64,000 nt of DNA from an uncultured Mesorhizobium sp. (GCA_937958475.1 CALFXR010000221.1:1-64000), one strand, 5' to 3'; counted from the stretch's first letter, positions 35,334-46,766 are shown. The notes: generated by a model not told the origin, from the letters alone. Numbers and translations are program-made.

Positions 35334-35542
35334 GAAAGTAATACTGCTGTGACAACGGGGCTTGAGCGAACTGGCTTCCGGGGGCGAAAGCGGGATTACT
35401 CCCTCAAGTTACGCACGACTATCGGCACGCCGCGTTAACAAAACCTTACCGGGATGGCCGGGAGTTTACCAATTCGTACCAGCCTTGAAATCTAGGTAAA
35501 TTTCGGCTTCACCATCCGTTAACCCTAGGGGGCGGAATCCCG
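35334..35542. other. AT-rich convergent gap without a recognised gene
   Basis: The permease and acetoacetyl-CoA synthetase genes converge here. The segment contains an imperfect CtrA-like TTAA-N7-TTAC at 35435-35449 and a weak inverted pair CTTGAG (35361-35366)/CTCAAG (35403-35408), but no open frame or strong promoter that I can support. Confidence 0.5.
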
Positions 35543-37501
<1,959 letters not shown>

Positions 37502-37727
37502 TCGAAAACCTCCAAGACAGGCGCGCGGTTATGTCATGTGGTCGCACGGATGAGCAAGACGTCGTCCAAGCGGGTGCCTGCGTTCAATCGGTTGAATGGC
37601 ACGGCGACTGGAACATGCCGCCATTGCGCCGACACAATGACTTGAAATGCCGGTCCGGTCGGGTAAACCCGCAGAGCAAGACCGCACCGGGGAACCAGGC
37701 CGACAACGCTCGGCGCAATGGAGCACG

Positions 37728-39560
37728 ATGGCGTCCAACTTGGCCAGGTACGGTTTGTGGATCGTCGGCGCGCTGGCAGTCATCGCCGCCGCGCTGATCG
37801 CCGCCCTGCCCTACGTCGCCTCGGCGCAGATCGTGCGTGACCGCATCGCGCTGGAGGTCAGCGGCTGGAGCGGCTATCGCGTCGAACTCGGCGCCGCCCC
37901 GGAGATCGAGGTCTGGCCCTTCCGCGCCGTCCTGCGGGAGGTGACGCTGTCTGGATGGTTCGATACGGAGCGCAGGCCCGTGATCACGGCGGAAACGGTC
38001 GAGATCGACCTGTCGCCGCTCGCGGCGCTGAGGGGCGAAGTACTCTTTTCCACTGCCCGGGTCGTCCGGCCGACCATCCGTCTTGCTTCGAGCGCCGGCG
38101 ACGTCGGGCTTTCGACCTCGCCCGTCGGTGGCCGGATCGCCCGCTCGATCGAAGAGGCTCGCAACGTCGTCGCGCGCGATCCGGTGAACCCGGACCTCGG
38201 CGCCTTGCCGCGCGATCCCTTCGGCACGATTCAGGTTGTCGACGGGCGCGTGGTTGCATCGCGTTCGGGCAAGGACGAGGATTTGTTGACCAGCGTAGCC
38301 GGGAGTTTCGCGTGGGCCGCCCTCGACCGGCCGTCGCGGCTTTCCATGACCGGGATATGGCGAGGCGAGAGCATCGCGCTCGATCTTTCGGCGGAACGCC
38401 CGCTGGTCCTCCTTGCCGGAGGCACCGCACCGCTATCGATCAACCTGAAGTCCGCGCCCGCGTCGTTCGCATTCGATGGGACGGCGAGTTTTTCCGGCGA
38501 TACGTTCTTTGCCGGTTCAGCCAAATTCGCCTCGCCGTCGCTTCGCCGCATGCTCGAGTGGTCGGCGTCCGCGCCAGCGCCTGGTTCGCCGATCGGCGTG
38601 GTCTCGATCGAGGGGCGGATCGGAGGAAACCGGCAGCGCATGAAGATCGAGGACGCGCGCATGTCCATCGACGGGAACTCCGGCATGGGCGTGCTCGAAC
38701 TCGCATGGGCCGAACGGATGCCCTCCCTTTCAGGGACGCTTGCTTTCGAGACTCTCGATCTTCCGTCCTTCTTGTCGGCGTTTGGTGCCGAGGACGGCCC
38801 GGCGCGGCTTTCCGGCGGCATCGGCACCGACCTCGCCCACCGCATCGATCTCGACCTTCGCCTGTCGGCCGAGCATGCGACGACAGGATTGTTCTCACTC
38901 GACGACGTCGCTGCGACCGCGCGGGTCAAAAAGGGGCATGCCGCTTTCGACGTCTCCGATGCGGCCGCATTCGGCGGAAACGTGCAAGCGAGCATCCGCA
39001 TCGACCGCAAGCCGGATGGCGACGTCGCGGAAATCCGCTTTCTCGGCGAGGAAGTCGACGGAGGTATCGTCACCGCATTCGCGCCGCTGCTCAGGATTCT
39101 CCCCGCAGCCAAGGGCAACGTCTCCGCCACGATCAAGGCGCCGGCCGGCACCTGGACCGAGATCGTCGCGGCGGCCGAAGGCACTTTTTCGGCGAACTTC
39201 GGCGAGGGCATCATCCAGAAGCTCGACCTCCGGGCCTTCCTCGACCGCCTCGCCAAGGGCGATTTCTTCGCCCTCGACGAGATCGCGAAAGGTTCTCTGG
39301 CCGTGAAGGGGGTCGAGATCAAGGCCGCGCTCTCGAAGGGGGTCGCGCGAATCTCCAAGGCCGAGATCCGCACCGCGACGGAGACGATCTCGGTCTCCGG
39401 CATCATACCGTCGGTTGGCGGCCTGGCCCTCTCGGGATCGATTGCCCGGACGGGCGAGCCGCAGTCCGCGCCGCCGCACAGCATTTCCTTCTTCGTCGGC
39501 GGCTCCTGGTCCAATCCCTTCGTGGTGCCCGCGGCGAATGCGTCCACTGCCGCGGACTGA
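37728..39560 (+). CDS. AsmA family protein
   Basis: This 610-residue envelope protein begins with a single N-terminal membrane helix (YGLWIVGALAVIAAALIAAL, about 8-27), after which a long periplasmic beta-rich region follows with the AsmA pattern IVRDRIALEVSGWSGYRVEL. The C-terminal AsmA_2-type region includes VKGVEIKAALSKGVARISKA. AsmA-like proteins act in outer-membrane lipid and LPS homeostasis, possibly by bridging lipids across the envelope. I chose the ATG at 37728 (MASNLARYGLW) rather than the upstream in-frame ATG at 37647, which lacks a signal anchor. The following small gene may be in the same transcript. Confidence 0.85.
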   Translation: MASNLARYGLWIVGALAVIAAALIAALPYVASAQIVRDRIALEVSGWSGYRVELGAAPEIEVWPFRAVLREVTLSGWFDTERRPVITAETVEIDLSPLAALRGEVLFSTARVVRPTIRLASSAGDVGLSTSPVGGRIARSIEEARNVVARDPVNPDLGALPRDPFGTIQVVDGRVVASRSGKDEDLLTSVAGSFAWAALDRPSRLSMTGIWRGESIALDLSAERPLVLLAGGTAPLSINLKSAPASFAFDGTASFSGDTFFAGSAKFASPSLRRMLEWSASAPAPGSPIGVVSIEGRIGGNRQRMKIEDARMSIDGNSGMGVLELAWAERMPSLSGTLAFETLDLPSFLSAFGAEDGPARLSGGIGTDLAHRIDLDLRLSAEHATTGLFSLDDVAATARVKKGHAAFDVSDAAAFGGNVQASIRIDRKPDGDVAEIRFLGEEVDGGIVTAFAPLLRILPAAKGNVSATIKAPAGTWTEIVAAAEGTFSANFGEGIIQKLDLRAFLDRLAKGDFFALDEIAKGSLAVKGVEIKAALSKGVARISKAEIRTATETISVSGIIPSVGGLALSGSIARTGEPQSAPPHSISFFVGGSWSNPFVVPAANASTAAD

Positions 39561-39623
39561 GCGCAGATTCAATTCGCCGGCGAATCGCGATAGAATTTTC
39601 TCCCGCGGGCAAGAGGGGAATCG

Positions 39624-39866
39624 GTGTTCAGGCTGCTTTCGGCCACTTTCAAGATTGCCGTCGTTTCGCTGATCACCGGGGCAGGTCTCTCCGTGTTCGA
39701 CATCACGGCGGCGGACGTGTTCGGCAAAGTCGGGCTGACCGAGGAACGCGCCCTGGAACTGCTCGAGAGCGGCGTGCAGTGGGCGATCCCCAACCTCGTG
39801 CTGGGCTCGATGATCATCGTGCCGATCTGGATCGTCGTCTACCTGCTGCGCCCGCCCCGCGGCTGA
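39624..39866 (+). CDS. Small membrane protein (DUF6460-like)
   Basis: This 80-residue protein with a GTG start at 39624 has two hydrophobic segments (residues 4-24 and 52-75) joined by a short soluble stretch TAADVFGKVGLTEERALELLE. It ends LRPPRG. The pattern fits the DUF6460 family of small alphaproteobacterial membrane proteins of unknown function. AGAGGGGAA lies upstream of the start at 39612-39620. It is 63 bases after the AsmA gene and may be co-transcribed with it. Confidence 0.7.
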   Translation: MFRLLSATFKIAVVSLITGAGLSVFDITAADVFGKVGLTEERALELLESGVQWAIPNLVLGSMIIVPIWIVVYLLRPPRG

Positions 39867-39902
39867 AGCGCCGGCGGTATCCGACCCGTACCCGAAACAG
39901 GC

Positions 39903-40721
39903 CTACCCGCGTTGCGCGGCGTGTTCGTCGCGCTGGCGTTGCACTTCCCGCCGCTTGTTGACGATCGCCGCCGCGATCACACCGACGGTTACCACCGCGA
40001 TCAGCAGCGTACAGACGGCGTTGATCTCCGGCGTCACGCCGAGACGCACCTGGCTGTAGATCTTCATCGGCAGCGTCGTCGCGCCCGGACCGGACGTGAA
40101 GGAAGCGATGACGAGATCGTCGAGGGAAAGCGTGAAAGCCAGCATCCAGCCGGAGATGATCGCGGGCAGGATGACGGGCAGCGTCACCTGGAAGAATGTC
40201 GTCACCGGCGTCGCACCGAGATCCATCGCCGCTTCCTCGAGAGAGCGGTCGAAGGTGACCAGGCGCGACTGGACAACGACGGCGACGAAGCACATCGTGA
40301 AGGTGATATGCGCCAACGTAACGGTCAGGAAGCCGCGGTCGAGCCCCATCGAGACGAACAGCAGGAGCAGCGACAGCCCGGTGATGACTTCCGGCATGAC
40401 GAGCGGCGCGAAGACCATGCCCGAGAACAGGAGCCGCCCACGGAAGCGGGTGTAGCGAGTCAGCGCCAGGGCTGCCATGGTGCCAAGGACCGTGGCGACC
40501 GTCGCCGAGATGAAGGCGACGCGGGCGGTGACCCAGGCGGCGTCCATCAGCCCCCGGTTCTGGAACATTGCCACGTACCACTTGGTCGAGAATCCGCCCC
40601 AGACCGTGACCAGCTTCGATTCGTTGAACGAGAAGACGATCAGAAGCACGATCGGCAGATACAGGAACGCGAACCCCAGCACGATCGAGGCGATGTTGAA
40701 TCGGCTCAGCGAAGCGTTCAT
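39903..40721 (-). CDS. potC: Polyamine ABC transporter permease PotC/PotI-type
   Basis: This 272-residue inner-membrane subunit has about six hydrophobic segments and the EAA loop EEAAMDLGATPVTTFFQVTL (about 158-177) that contacts the ATPase. The N-terminal LYLPIVLLIVFSFNESKLVT and the overall length match PotC/PotI, the second permease of spermidine/putrescine importers. It starts one base after the potB stop and is the last gene of the minus-strand polyamine operon (puuA-like, potD, potA, potB, potC). The C-terminus is Arg/Gln-rich (RREVQRQRDEHAAQRG). Confidence 0.9.
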   Translation of the reverse strand: MNASLSRFNIASIVLGFAFLYLPIVLLIVFSFNESKLVTVWGGFSTKWYVAMFQNRGLMDAAWVTARVAFISATVATVLGTMAALALTRYTRFRGRLLFSGMVFAPLVMPEVITGLSLLLLFVSMGLDRGFLTVTLAHITFTMCFVAVVVQSRLVTFDRSLEEAAMDLGATPVTTFFQVTLPVILPAIISGWMLAFTLSLDDLVIASFTSGPGATTLPMKIYSQVRLGVTPEINAVCTLLIAVVTVGVIAAAIVNKRREVQRQRDEHAAQRG

Positions 40722-40722
40722 G

Positions 40723-41691
40723 TCAGCGCCCCTGTTCCTGCGCGCGCGCCTGCGCGTTCTGGAAGAGCACGATAGGCACGACCAGCAGCAGCAGCAGAAT
40801 CACGGCGACCGCCGAGGAGACCGGCCAGTCCCTGTTGGCGAAGAACTCGTTCCACAGCGTCTTGCCGATCATCAGAGTCTGCGACCCGCCGAGCAGGTCG
40901 GGGATGACGAATTCGCCGACGGCGGGGATGAAGACCAGGAGGCAGCCGGCGACGACGCCCGGCAGCGAGAGCGGGAACGTGATCTTCCAGAAGGCCGAGG
41001 TCGGCGGACAGCCGAGATCCTGCGCGGCCTCGATCAGCGAATAATCCATCTTCTCCAGTGCGGAATAGAGCGGCAGGACCATGAACGGCAGGTAGGAATA
41101 AACGATGCCGATGAAGATCGCCGTGTGTGTGTTCATGATGATCAGCGGCTGATCGATGACGCCGATCGTGAGCAGCAACTGGTTGAGCAGGCCTTCAGGC
41201 TTGAGGATGCCGATCCAGGCGTAGACGCGGATCAGGAAGCTCGTCCAGAAAGGCAGGATGACCAGCATCAGAAGGATCGGCCGCAGCGAGGCCGGCGCGC
41301 GCGCCATGCCATAGGCGATCGGATAGCCGACCAGAAGGGTGAGGATGGTCGAGATCCCGGCGATCGTCAGGCTGGAGACGTAGGCGTTGAAATAGAGCGC
41401 GTCCTCGGTCAGCCACAGGTAGTTGTCGATCGAGAATTCGCGCAGCGACGCCAGGAAGCCCCCGACGCCCTCGGAAAAATCGAGCACGGGAACGTAGGGC
41501 GGCATCGCGATGGCGGTCTGCGACAGGGAGATCTTGAAGACGATGACGAATGGAATGAGGAAGAAAAGCAGCAGCCAGATGTAGGGTACGGCGATGACCA
41601 GCCTCGCGGCGACCGCCCGGACGATCCTCGTCCCCAGCCCGGTGTCGGTTCCAGCGTGCGATGCGGACTGCGAAAAGGCTGCGTTCGACAT
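40723..41691 (-). CDS. potB: Polyamine ABC transporter permease PotB/PotH-type
   Basis: This 322-residue first permease has a longer N-terminus than potC, with the first helix at about residues 32-55. The EAA loop reads EAAQDLGCPPTSAFWKITFP (about 219-238). LLNQLLLTIGVIDQPLIIMN and FWTSFLIRVYAWIGIL are typical of PotB/PotH. It follows potA by nine bases and precedes potC by one base, so translation of the three is closely linked. Together with the ATPase and the binding protein it imports spermidine or putrescine. Confidence 0.9.
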   Translation of the reverse strand: MSNAAFSQSASHAGTDTGLGTRIVRAVAARLVIAVPYIWLLLFFLIPFVIVFKISLSQTAIAMPPYVPVLDFSEGVGGFLASLREFSIDNYLWLTEDALYFNAYVSSLTIAGISTILTLLVGYPIAYGMARAPASLRPILLMLVILPFWTSFLIRVYAWIGILKPEGLLNQLLLTIGVIDQPLIIMNTHTAIFIGIVYSYLPFMVLPLYSALEKMDYSLIEAAQDLGCPPTSAFWKITFPLSLPGVVAGCLLVFIPAVGEFVIPDLLGGSQTLMIGKTLWNEFFANRDWPVSSAVAVILLLLLVVPIVLFQNAQARAQEQGR

Positions 41692-41700
41692 CGCCCTCTC

Positions 41701-42843
41701 CTATCGCGTCAGCACGACGCCGGAATCCGGCTTGAACGAAATCCAGGCCCGGTCATTCCAGGTCAGCGGATCGTCGGTCAGCCGGGCGCTGTTGAGCGAC
41801 GCCGCCTTCACCACGAGGCCGTTGCCGAGCTTCACGTAATAGACGGTCATGTCGCCGAAGTAGGCAATATCGTAGACTTCACCCTCGGCCGCATTGCTGT
41901 CGATATCCATCGGCGGCCGCGACGACACCTTGATCTTCTCGGGCCGCACCGCATAGGCGATCTTCGCGCCCGCCTGTGCGTCACCGGCGTTCTCGGTCCT
42001 GATCGAAATGCCGCTGTCGCCGTCGATGCTGGCCCCCGATGCATCACGGGCGGTCACCGTACCCTCGAACATGTTCACATTGCCGACGAAGTTGGCGACG
42101 AAGCGCGAGCCGGGCGCCTCGTAAACCTCTGCCGGCGTAGCCACCTGCATCACCTCGCCCTTGTCAATGATGGCGATGCGGTCGGCCATGGTCATCGCTT
42201 CTTCCTGGTCGTGGGTGACGACGACGAAAGTCAGGCCGAGCTTCTGCTGCAGGTCCATCAGTTCGAACTGCGTCTCCTCGCGCAGCTTCTTGTCGAGAGC
42301 ACCGAGCGGCTCGTCGAGGAGCAGCACCTTCGGCCGCTTGGCGACGGAGCGCGCCAGCGCCACGCGCTGGCGCTGGCCGCCGGAGAGCTGGTGCGGCTTG
42401 CGCTTGGCGAACTGCTCGAGCTTGACCAGCTTCAGCATCTCCGCGACGCGCTCTGCGATCTTGGACGCTTCCATGCCCTCCTGCTTCAGGCCGAAGGCGA
42501 TATTGGCCTCCACCGACATGTGCGGGAACAGCGCGTAGGATTGAAACATCATGTTCACCGGCCGCCGGTAGGGCGGGATGCCACGCAGATCCTGGCCGTC
42601 AAGCAGGATGCGCCCCGATGTCGGTTCCTCGAAGCCGGCGAGCATGCGCAGCAGGGTCGACTTGCCGCAGCCGGAGGCGCCGAGCAGTGCGAAGAACTCG
42701 CGCTCGTATATGGAAAGCGAGAGGTTGTTGACGGCGGTGAAGTCGCCAAACCTCTTCGTCACCTGGTCGAATACGATGTAGGGTTTGGCGGCCTGGTCGT
42801 TCCACGGCGCGAAGTCCCTGCGAATGCTGCCGAGCGACTGCAT
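41701..42843 (-). CDS. potA: Polyamine ABC transporter ATP-binding protein PotA/PotG-type
   Basis: This 380-residue ATPase has Walker A GASGCGKSTLLRML (about 54-67), the signature LSGGQRQRVALARS (about 153-166), Walker B VLLLDEPLGALD (about 173-184), and the H-loop VTHDQEEAMTMAD. A C-terminal TOBE domain (about 300-380) completes the PotA type. It has an N-terminal extension of about 20 residues (MQSLGSIRRDFAPWNDQAAK). It is followed by potB after nine bases and preceded by potD with a stem-loop in the gap. Specificity for polyamines is inferred from the binding protein and the neighbouring catabolic genes. Confidence 0.91.
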   Translation of the reverse strand: MQSLGSIRRDFAPWNDQAAKPYIVFDQVTKRFGDFTAVNNLSLSIYEREFFALLGASGCGKSTLLRMLAGFEEPTSGRILLDGQDLRGIPPYRRPVNMMFQSYALFPHMSVEANIAFGLKQEGMEASKIAERVAEMLKLVKLEQFAKRKPHQLSGGQRQRVALARSVAKRPKVLLLDEPLGALDKKLREETQFELMDLQQKLGLTFVVVTHDQEEAMTMADRIAIIDKGEVMQVATPAEVYEAPGSRFVANFVGNVNMFEGTVTARDASGASIDGDSGISIRTENAGDAQAGAKIAYAVRPEKIKVSSRPPMDIDSNAAEGEVYDIAYFGDMTVYYVKLGNGLVVKAASLNSARLTDDPLTWNDRAWISFKPDSGVVLTR

Positions 42844-42880
42844 GTCCTGCTCCGTCCCCTGTCCACCCCGGAAGGAATGC

Positions 42881-42907
42881 GGGCCCGGCGGTGTCGCCGC
42901 CGGGCCC
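42881..42907 (-). other. Intra-operon stem-loop between potD and potA
   Basis: GGGCCCGGCGG (42881-42891) pairs perfectly with CCGCCGGGCCC (42897-42907). No T-tract follows on the minus strand. Such stems after a binding-protein gene often protect its mRNA and keep it more abundant than the permease genes. Confidence 0.55.
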
Positions 42908-42917
42908 CTCGAACCGC

Positions 42918-44015
42918 CTACTGGCCGGTGACGATCTTGGTCCAGGTGCGTGTCACGACGCGCTGCGTCTTGGGATCGTAGGGAGAGACCGTGAACAGCT
43001 TCGCCAACGTCGCCTCGTCGGGATAGATGGCCGGATCATCGAGAATGTCCTTCTCGATGTAGGCCTGCGAAGCCTTGTTGCCGTTGGCGTAGTAGACATA
43101 GTTCGACGCCTTGGCGATGACTTCGGGCTTCATGATATAGTTCAGGAAAGCGTGGGCTTCGTCGAGATGCTTCGCGTCGGCCGGGATCGCCATCTGGTCG
43201 AACCACATCTCCGCACCCTCCTGCGGCACGACGTAGTCGACGACGACGCCCTGATCAGCTTCCGCCGCGCGATCGCGCGCCTGGAACACATCTCCAGACC
43301 AACCGACCGCCAGGCAGATGTCGCCGTTCGCCAGCGCGTTGATATACTCCGACGAATGGAACTTGCGGATGAAGGGCCGGATCTTCATCATCGCCTCCTC
43401 CGCCTTGGCGAAGTCCTCGGCGCTGGTGCCCTCCGGATCGAGCCCCAGGTACTTCAGGGTCGTCGGCAGGATGTCGCTCGGGGAATCGAGGACGTAGACG
43501 CCGCAGTCGGCCAGCTTCGACAACTTCTCCGGATTGAAGAAGACGTCCCAGCTGTCGACCTTCTCGATGCCCAGCGCTTCCTGAACCTTCTTGACGTTGT
43601 AGCCGATGCCGACGGTGCCCCACATGTAGTTGATGGAGTACTCGTTGCCGGGATCGTACTTCGTCGTGCGCTCGGAAACGACGTCCCACATGTTGGCGAG
43701 GTTGGGCAGCTTCGATTTGTCGAGCTTCTGGAAGACGCCGGCCTCGATCTGACGGGCGAGGAACGCTCCGGTCGGCACGACGATGTCATAGCCTGTGCCG
43801 CCCGCGAGGAGCTTGGTCTCGAGGATCTCGTTGGAATCGAAGACGTCGTAGACGACCTTGATCCCGGTCTCCTTGATGAAGTCCTCGATGATCGACTCGT
43901 CGATGTAGTCCGACCAGTTGTAGACGTTGACGACCTTTTCCTGGGCCATGGCGCCAGAAGTGAGCAAGGCGGAAACCGCCGTCGCCGCGGCGAGCCGGAA
44001 GAGTGCGTGCTTCAT
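42918..44015 (-). CDS. Polyamine ABC transporter substrate-binding protein PotD/PotF-type
   Basis: This 365-residue periplasmic protein has a signal peptide (MKHALFRLAAATAVSALLTS, cleavage near AMAQE). The mature N-terminus VVNVYNWSDYIDESIIEDFI, with NWSDYID, is the signature of PotD/PotF putrescine/spermidine receptors. Further conserved parts are DVVVPTGAFLARQ-like sequence (seen as DIVVPTGAFLARQIEAGVFQ), KVDSWDVFFNPEKLSKLADC and YVVPQEGAEMWFDQMAIPAD. It leads the transporter genes in the minus-strand operon and lies 121 bases after the glutamine-synthetase-like gene. Whether putrescine or spermidine is preferred cannot be read from sequence alone. Confidence 0.92.
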   Translation of the reverse strand: MKHALFRLAAATAVSALLTSGAMAQEKVVNVYNWSDYIDESIIEDFIKETGIKVVYDVFDSNEILETKLLAGGTGYDIVVPTGAFLARQIEAGVFQKLDKSKLPNLANMWDVVSERTTKYDPGNEYSINYMWGTVGIGYNVKKVQEALGIEKVDSWDVFFNPEKLSKLADCGVYVLDSPSDILPTTLKYLGLDPEGTSAEDFAKAEEAMMKIRPFIRKFHSSEYINALANGDICLAVGWSGDVFQARDRAAEADQGVVVDYVVPQEGAEMWFDQMAIPADAKHLDEAHAFLNYIMKPEVIAKASNYVYYANGNKASQAYIEKDILDDPAIYPDEATLAKLFTVSPYDPKTQRVVTRTWTKIVTGQ

Positions 44016-44136
44016 TGATATTCTCCTCTGTATGTTCCTTCTCCCGGCTCGCTCAGCGGTCCATCACGGCCGGGTATTTTCAACAAGCCTATTGGCCTTT
44101 CCGCGGTGCGACAAGCACCAATGCTGCGGGCCGGGT

Positions 44137-45603
44137 CTACAGGTAAGTCGTTCTCTCCAGGGGCGTGATCTCGCTCCAGAAGGCGACGATCTCGGCGCGC
44201 TTCAGGTCGCGGTAGACCTTCGCCAGCAATGGTCCGAGGGCGCGGTCGACGAATGCACTCTTCTCCATGAGCTGCAGTGCGTCGTCCATGTCGTCGGGCA
44301 ACGACAGCCCATCCTCGTCATAGGCGTTGCCTTGAACCGGCGGCGGCGGCGTCTCGCCGTTCTCGATGCCTTCGACCATGCCCTGGATCAGCGTCGCCAT
44401 GACCAGATAGGGATTGGCGTCGGCACCGGCGATTCGGTGTTCGACGCGCCGGTTGTCGTCGTTGGAGACCGGTATGCGCAACGCCACGGAGCGGTTGTTC
44501 TCCGCCCACACCGCGCGCGTCGGTGCGTAGGAGCCCGGCGTGATGCGGCGGAAGCCGTTCCAGGTGTTGATGAAGAGCAGGAGCGATTCGGGCATGGTGC
44601 GCAGCAGGCCCGCGACAGCCGATTCCAGCATCTTGCGGCCGCTCGGACCGCCGAAGATGTTGCGCCCGTCGCGATCGAGGATCGAAGCGTGCACATGCAT
44701 GCCGTTGCCGGCGAACTCGAGGAACGGCTTGGCCATGAAGGTCGCCGTCAACCCGTGTGCGCGGGCGCAGCCGAGAACGATGCGGCGCAACATGATGACG
44801 TCGTCGGCAGCGCGCAGCGGATCGGCGCGGTGCTTCAGGTTGACCTCGAACTGGCCGGGGGCCGCCTCCTTGATGATTGTGTCGATAGGCAGCTTCTGCG
44901 CGCTCGCCGCATCGCGGATCATGTCGAAGAGCTCTGCGTGCTCGGCGAGGTCGTCCAGTCCGTACATGCGCAGGCGATCAGGCCCGGCCATCGCGCCGAC
45001 CGGTCCGGGCATGCCGTCCGTCCATTCGATCTCGGGATCGAGCAGATAGAACTCGAGCTCGAAGGCGACGACCGGGAAGAAGCCTTTCGCCTGGACCTCG
45101 GCGACCTTGCGCTTCAGCACCTGCCGGGGATCGGCCAGGAACGGCTCGCCTTCGGGCGTGAACGTCTGCAGGAGCACCTGCGCCGTCTTGCGCTTGGCCC
45201 ACGGCACGATCGACAGAGATCCGCGGGTCGCACGGCAATAGCCGTCTTGGTCTCCGGTCTCGATATGCAGTCCGGTCTCGACGACTTCGCGACCCCACAC
45301 GTCGAGGCCGTGCAGTGACATCGGGAAGTTGACGCCTTCCTGGAAGGCCTTCTTCAGCGCATCGCCCGGTCCCCATTTGCCGCGCATGACTCCGTTTGGG
45401 TCAACGAGCAGGAATTCGACTGCCTCGATGTCGGGGTGCTTCTCGACGAAAGCACGATACTCGGCTTCGTGTTCGGCAGAGATGAACGAGGAGACTGGGG
45501 ATGGTTTTGGGGGAGCTTCACTGCCGTCAGGGGCTTTCGCCGCGGCGTGAGTATGGGAATTCCTGGTTCCGGCATCGAGCGTGCCGGCGCTTTCGAGGGG
45601 CAA
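44137..45603 (-). CDS. Glutamine synthetase family protein (gamma-glutamylputrescine synthetase-like)
   Basis: This protein of about 488 residues belongs to the glutamine synthetase superfamily. Catalytic parts are FFPVVAFELEFYLLDPE, KEAAPGQFEVNLKHRADPLR, FMAKPFLEFAGNGMHVHASI and NRRVEHRIAGADANPYLVMA, matching the metal- and ATP-binding sites. The location next to polyamine uptake genes, and the motif AAPGQFEVNL typical of PuuA, suggest gamma-glutamylation of putrescine. The only start codon giving this frame upstream is TTG at 45603, and the first 40 residues are low in conservation, so the true N-terminus is uncertain. A second GS-like gene lies at 52503. Confidence 0.82.
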   Translation of the reverse strand: MPLESAGTLDAGTRNSHTHAAAKAPDGSEAPPKPSPVSSFISAEHEAEYRAFVEKHPDIEAVEFLLVDPNGVMRGKWGPGDALKKAFQEGVNFPMSLHGLDVWGREVVETGLHIETGDQDGYCRATRGSLSIVPWAKRKTAQVLLQTFTPEGEPFLADPRQVLKRKVAEVQAKGFFPVVAFELEFYLLDPEIEWTDGMPGPVGAMAGPDRLRMYGLDDLAEHAELFDMIRDAASAQKLPIDTIIKEAAPGQFEVNLKHRADPLRAADDVIMLRRIVLGCARAHGLTATFMAKPFLEFAGNGMHVHASILDRDGRNIFGGPSGRKMLESAVAGLLRTMPESLLLFINTWNGFRRITPGSYAPTRAVWAENNRSVALRIPVSNDDNRRVEHRIAGADANPYLVMATLIQGMVEGIENGETPPPPVQGNAYDEDGLSLPDDMDDALQLMEKSAFVDRALGPLLAKVYRDLKRAEIVAFWSEITPLERTTYL

Positions 45604-45660
45604 GATGAGCCTGTCTGGCTGTTGACGATGCCTTAAGCTGCCCGCTCGTTCACGAAATTG

Positions 45661-46617
45661 TCAATGGGGGTTCGGCATTCCGGTCAGACCTGGCCGTTGC
45701 GGCCGCGCCTGGCGCTGGAATTCGAGGCCGATATGGACGAGCAGCGCGGCAAAGACGACGCCGCCGCCGACGACCGTGCGCGCCGACGGTACCTCGTCGT
45801 GGATCAGCCACACCCAGATCGGCCCTAGGATCGTTTCGAATGTGCCCAGCAGCGCGGCAAAGGCTGCGGGAATGAGTCGCGCCCCGGTGGCGAACAATGC
45901 CAGGCCGAGTCCGAGGTTGAGCGCGCCGAAAGCGAAGAGCCAGGCCATGTCAACCGAACCGACAGCAAATCCTGAGGCCTGCGTGGCGGCGAAGGCCGCG
46001 GCGATCAGCGTCCCCGTGCAAGTTGCCGGCGTCATGCGTACATGGGCGAAACGCCTGGTGACGACGGTCGCGGTAGAAAACGCGAAGGCGATCAGCAAGG
46101 CCAGCCCATCGCCGATGGGCGAGACGCGCCCGCCGAACGAGTCCGAGACCATGATGGCGACGCCGGCTATCACGGCGGCGATTGCCGCCCAGGTAATGCC
46201 CGAGACGCGTTCGCGGAAGGCGATCCAGCCGATCAGCGCGGCGATCAGAGGTACGCCGGCCTGCATCAGGACGATATTCGCGACCGTCGTGTAGCCGAGT
46301 GCAACGACGAAGCACGTGGAAGCGGTGGCGAAGCACAGTGCAACCACCAGGCCGGGCAGTCCCATTCCCCTGAACAGCGCGATCGTGCCGCGCGCACCGT
46401 CCCGCCACAGCATGAAGGCGAGCAGGAACGCCGCCGCCCAAACCGAGCGCCAGAAGACGGTCGTCCAGCTGTCATCGATCTCGATGAAGCGGGCGATGGC
46501 GCCGCCGAAACTCCAGATCAGCGCCGACAGGAAGACCAGCAGGAATCCCAGCCGCTCCTCGCGGCGCGAATGCTGCGCTGCATGCGCTTGGCTTGCTTGG
46601 GATGGACTTTCGGTCAT
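45661..46617 (-). CDS. EamA/DMT family transporter
   Basis: This 318-residue membrane protein has ten hydrophobic segments in two EamA repeats (about 25-155 and 165-295), with an N-terminal SQASQAHAAQHSRREERLG tail. LMQAGVPLIAALIGWIAFRE and FALLGTFETILGPIWVWLIH-like sequence (AALLGTFETILGPIWVWLIH) are repeat ends with conserved acidic residues. It lies 57 bases upstream of the GS-like gene on the same strand, so it may be part of the polyamine operon, or a separate unit. Substrate unknown. Confidence 0.86.
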   Translation of the reverse strand: MTESPSQASQAHAAQHSRREERLGFLLVFLSALIWSFGGAIARFIEIDDSWTTVFWRSVWAAAFLLAFMLWRDGARGTIALFRGMGLPGLVVALCFATASTCFVVALGYTTVANIVLMQAGVPLIAALIGWIAFRERVSGITWAAIAAVIAGVAIMVSDSFGGRVSPIGDGLALLIAFAFSTATVVTRRFAHVRMTPATCTGTLIAAAFAATQASGFAVGSVDMAWLFAFGALNLGLGLALFATGARLIPAAFAALLGTFETILGPIWVWLIHDEVPSARTVVGGGVVFAALLVHIGLEFQRQARPQRPGLTGMPNPH

Positions 46618-46766
46618 GGACAGGCGCCGGTCGGACAGGGGGGCAATCGGCAGCGGGCCGTTCGCTCCCCCCGCCTATTTGAACGACACGAAGATGGCGT
46701 GGTCCACCACGCGCAGAATCTTATGGCAACGCGGGCGGCGATTGCCCGCGTCGCTCAATTCTGTTC

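Noticed and set aside
37502..37727. Search for a TTGC-N3-GCAA site before acetoacetyl-CoA synthetase
   Set aside because: Expected if the enzyme were in the same storage regulon, but no matching sequence is seen in the gap.
40477..42981. 834-codon open frame on the plus strand opposite the pot genes
   Set aside because: Composition rich in Arg, Asp, Gln and His and no motif; it lies antisense to potC, potB and potA, which are all well supported.
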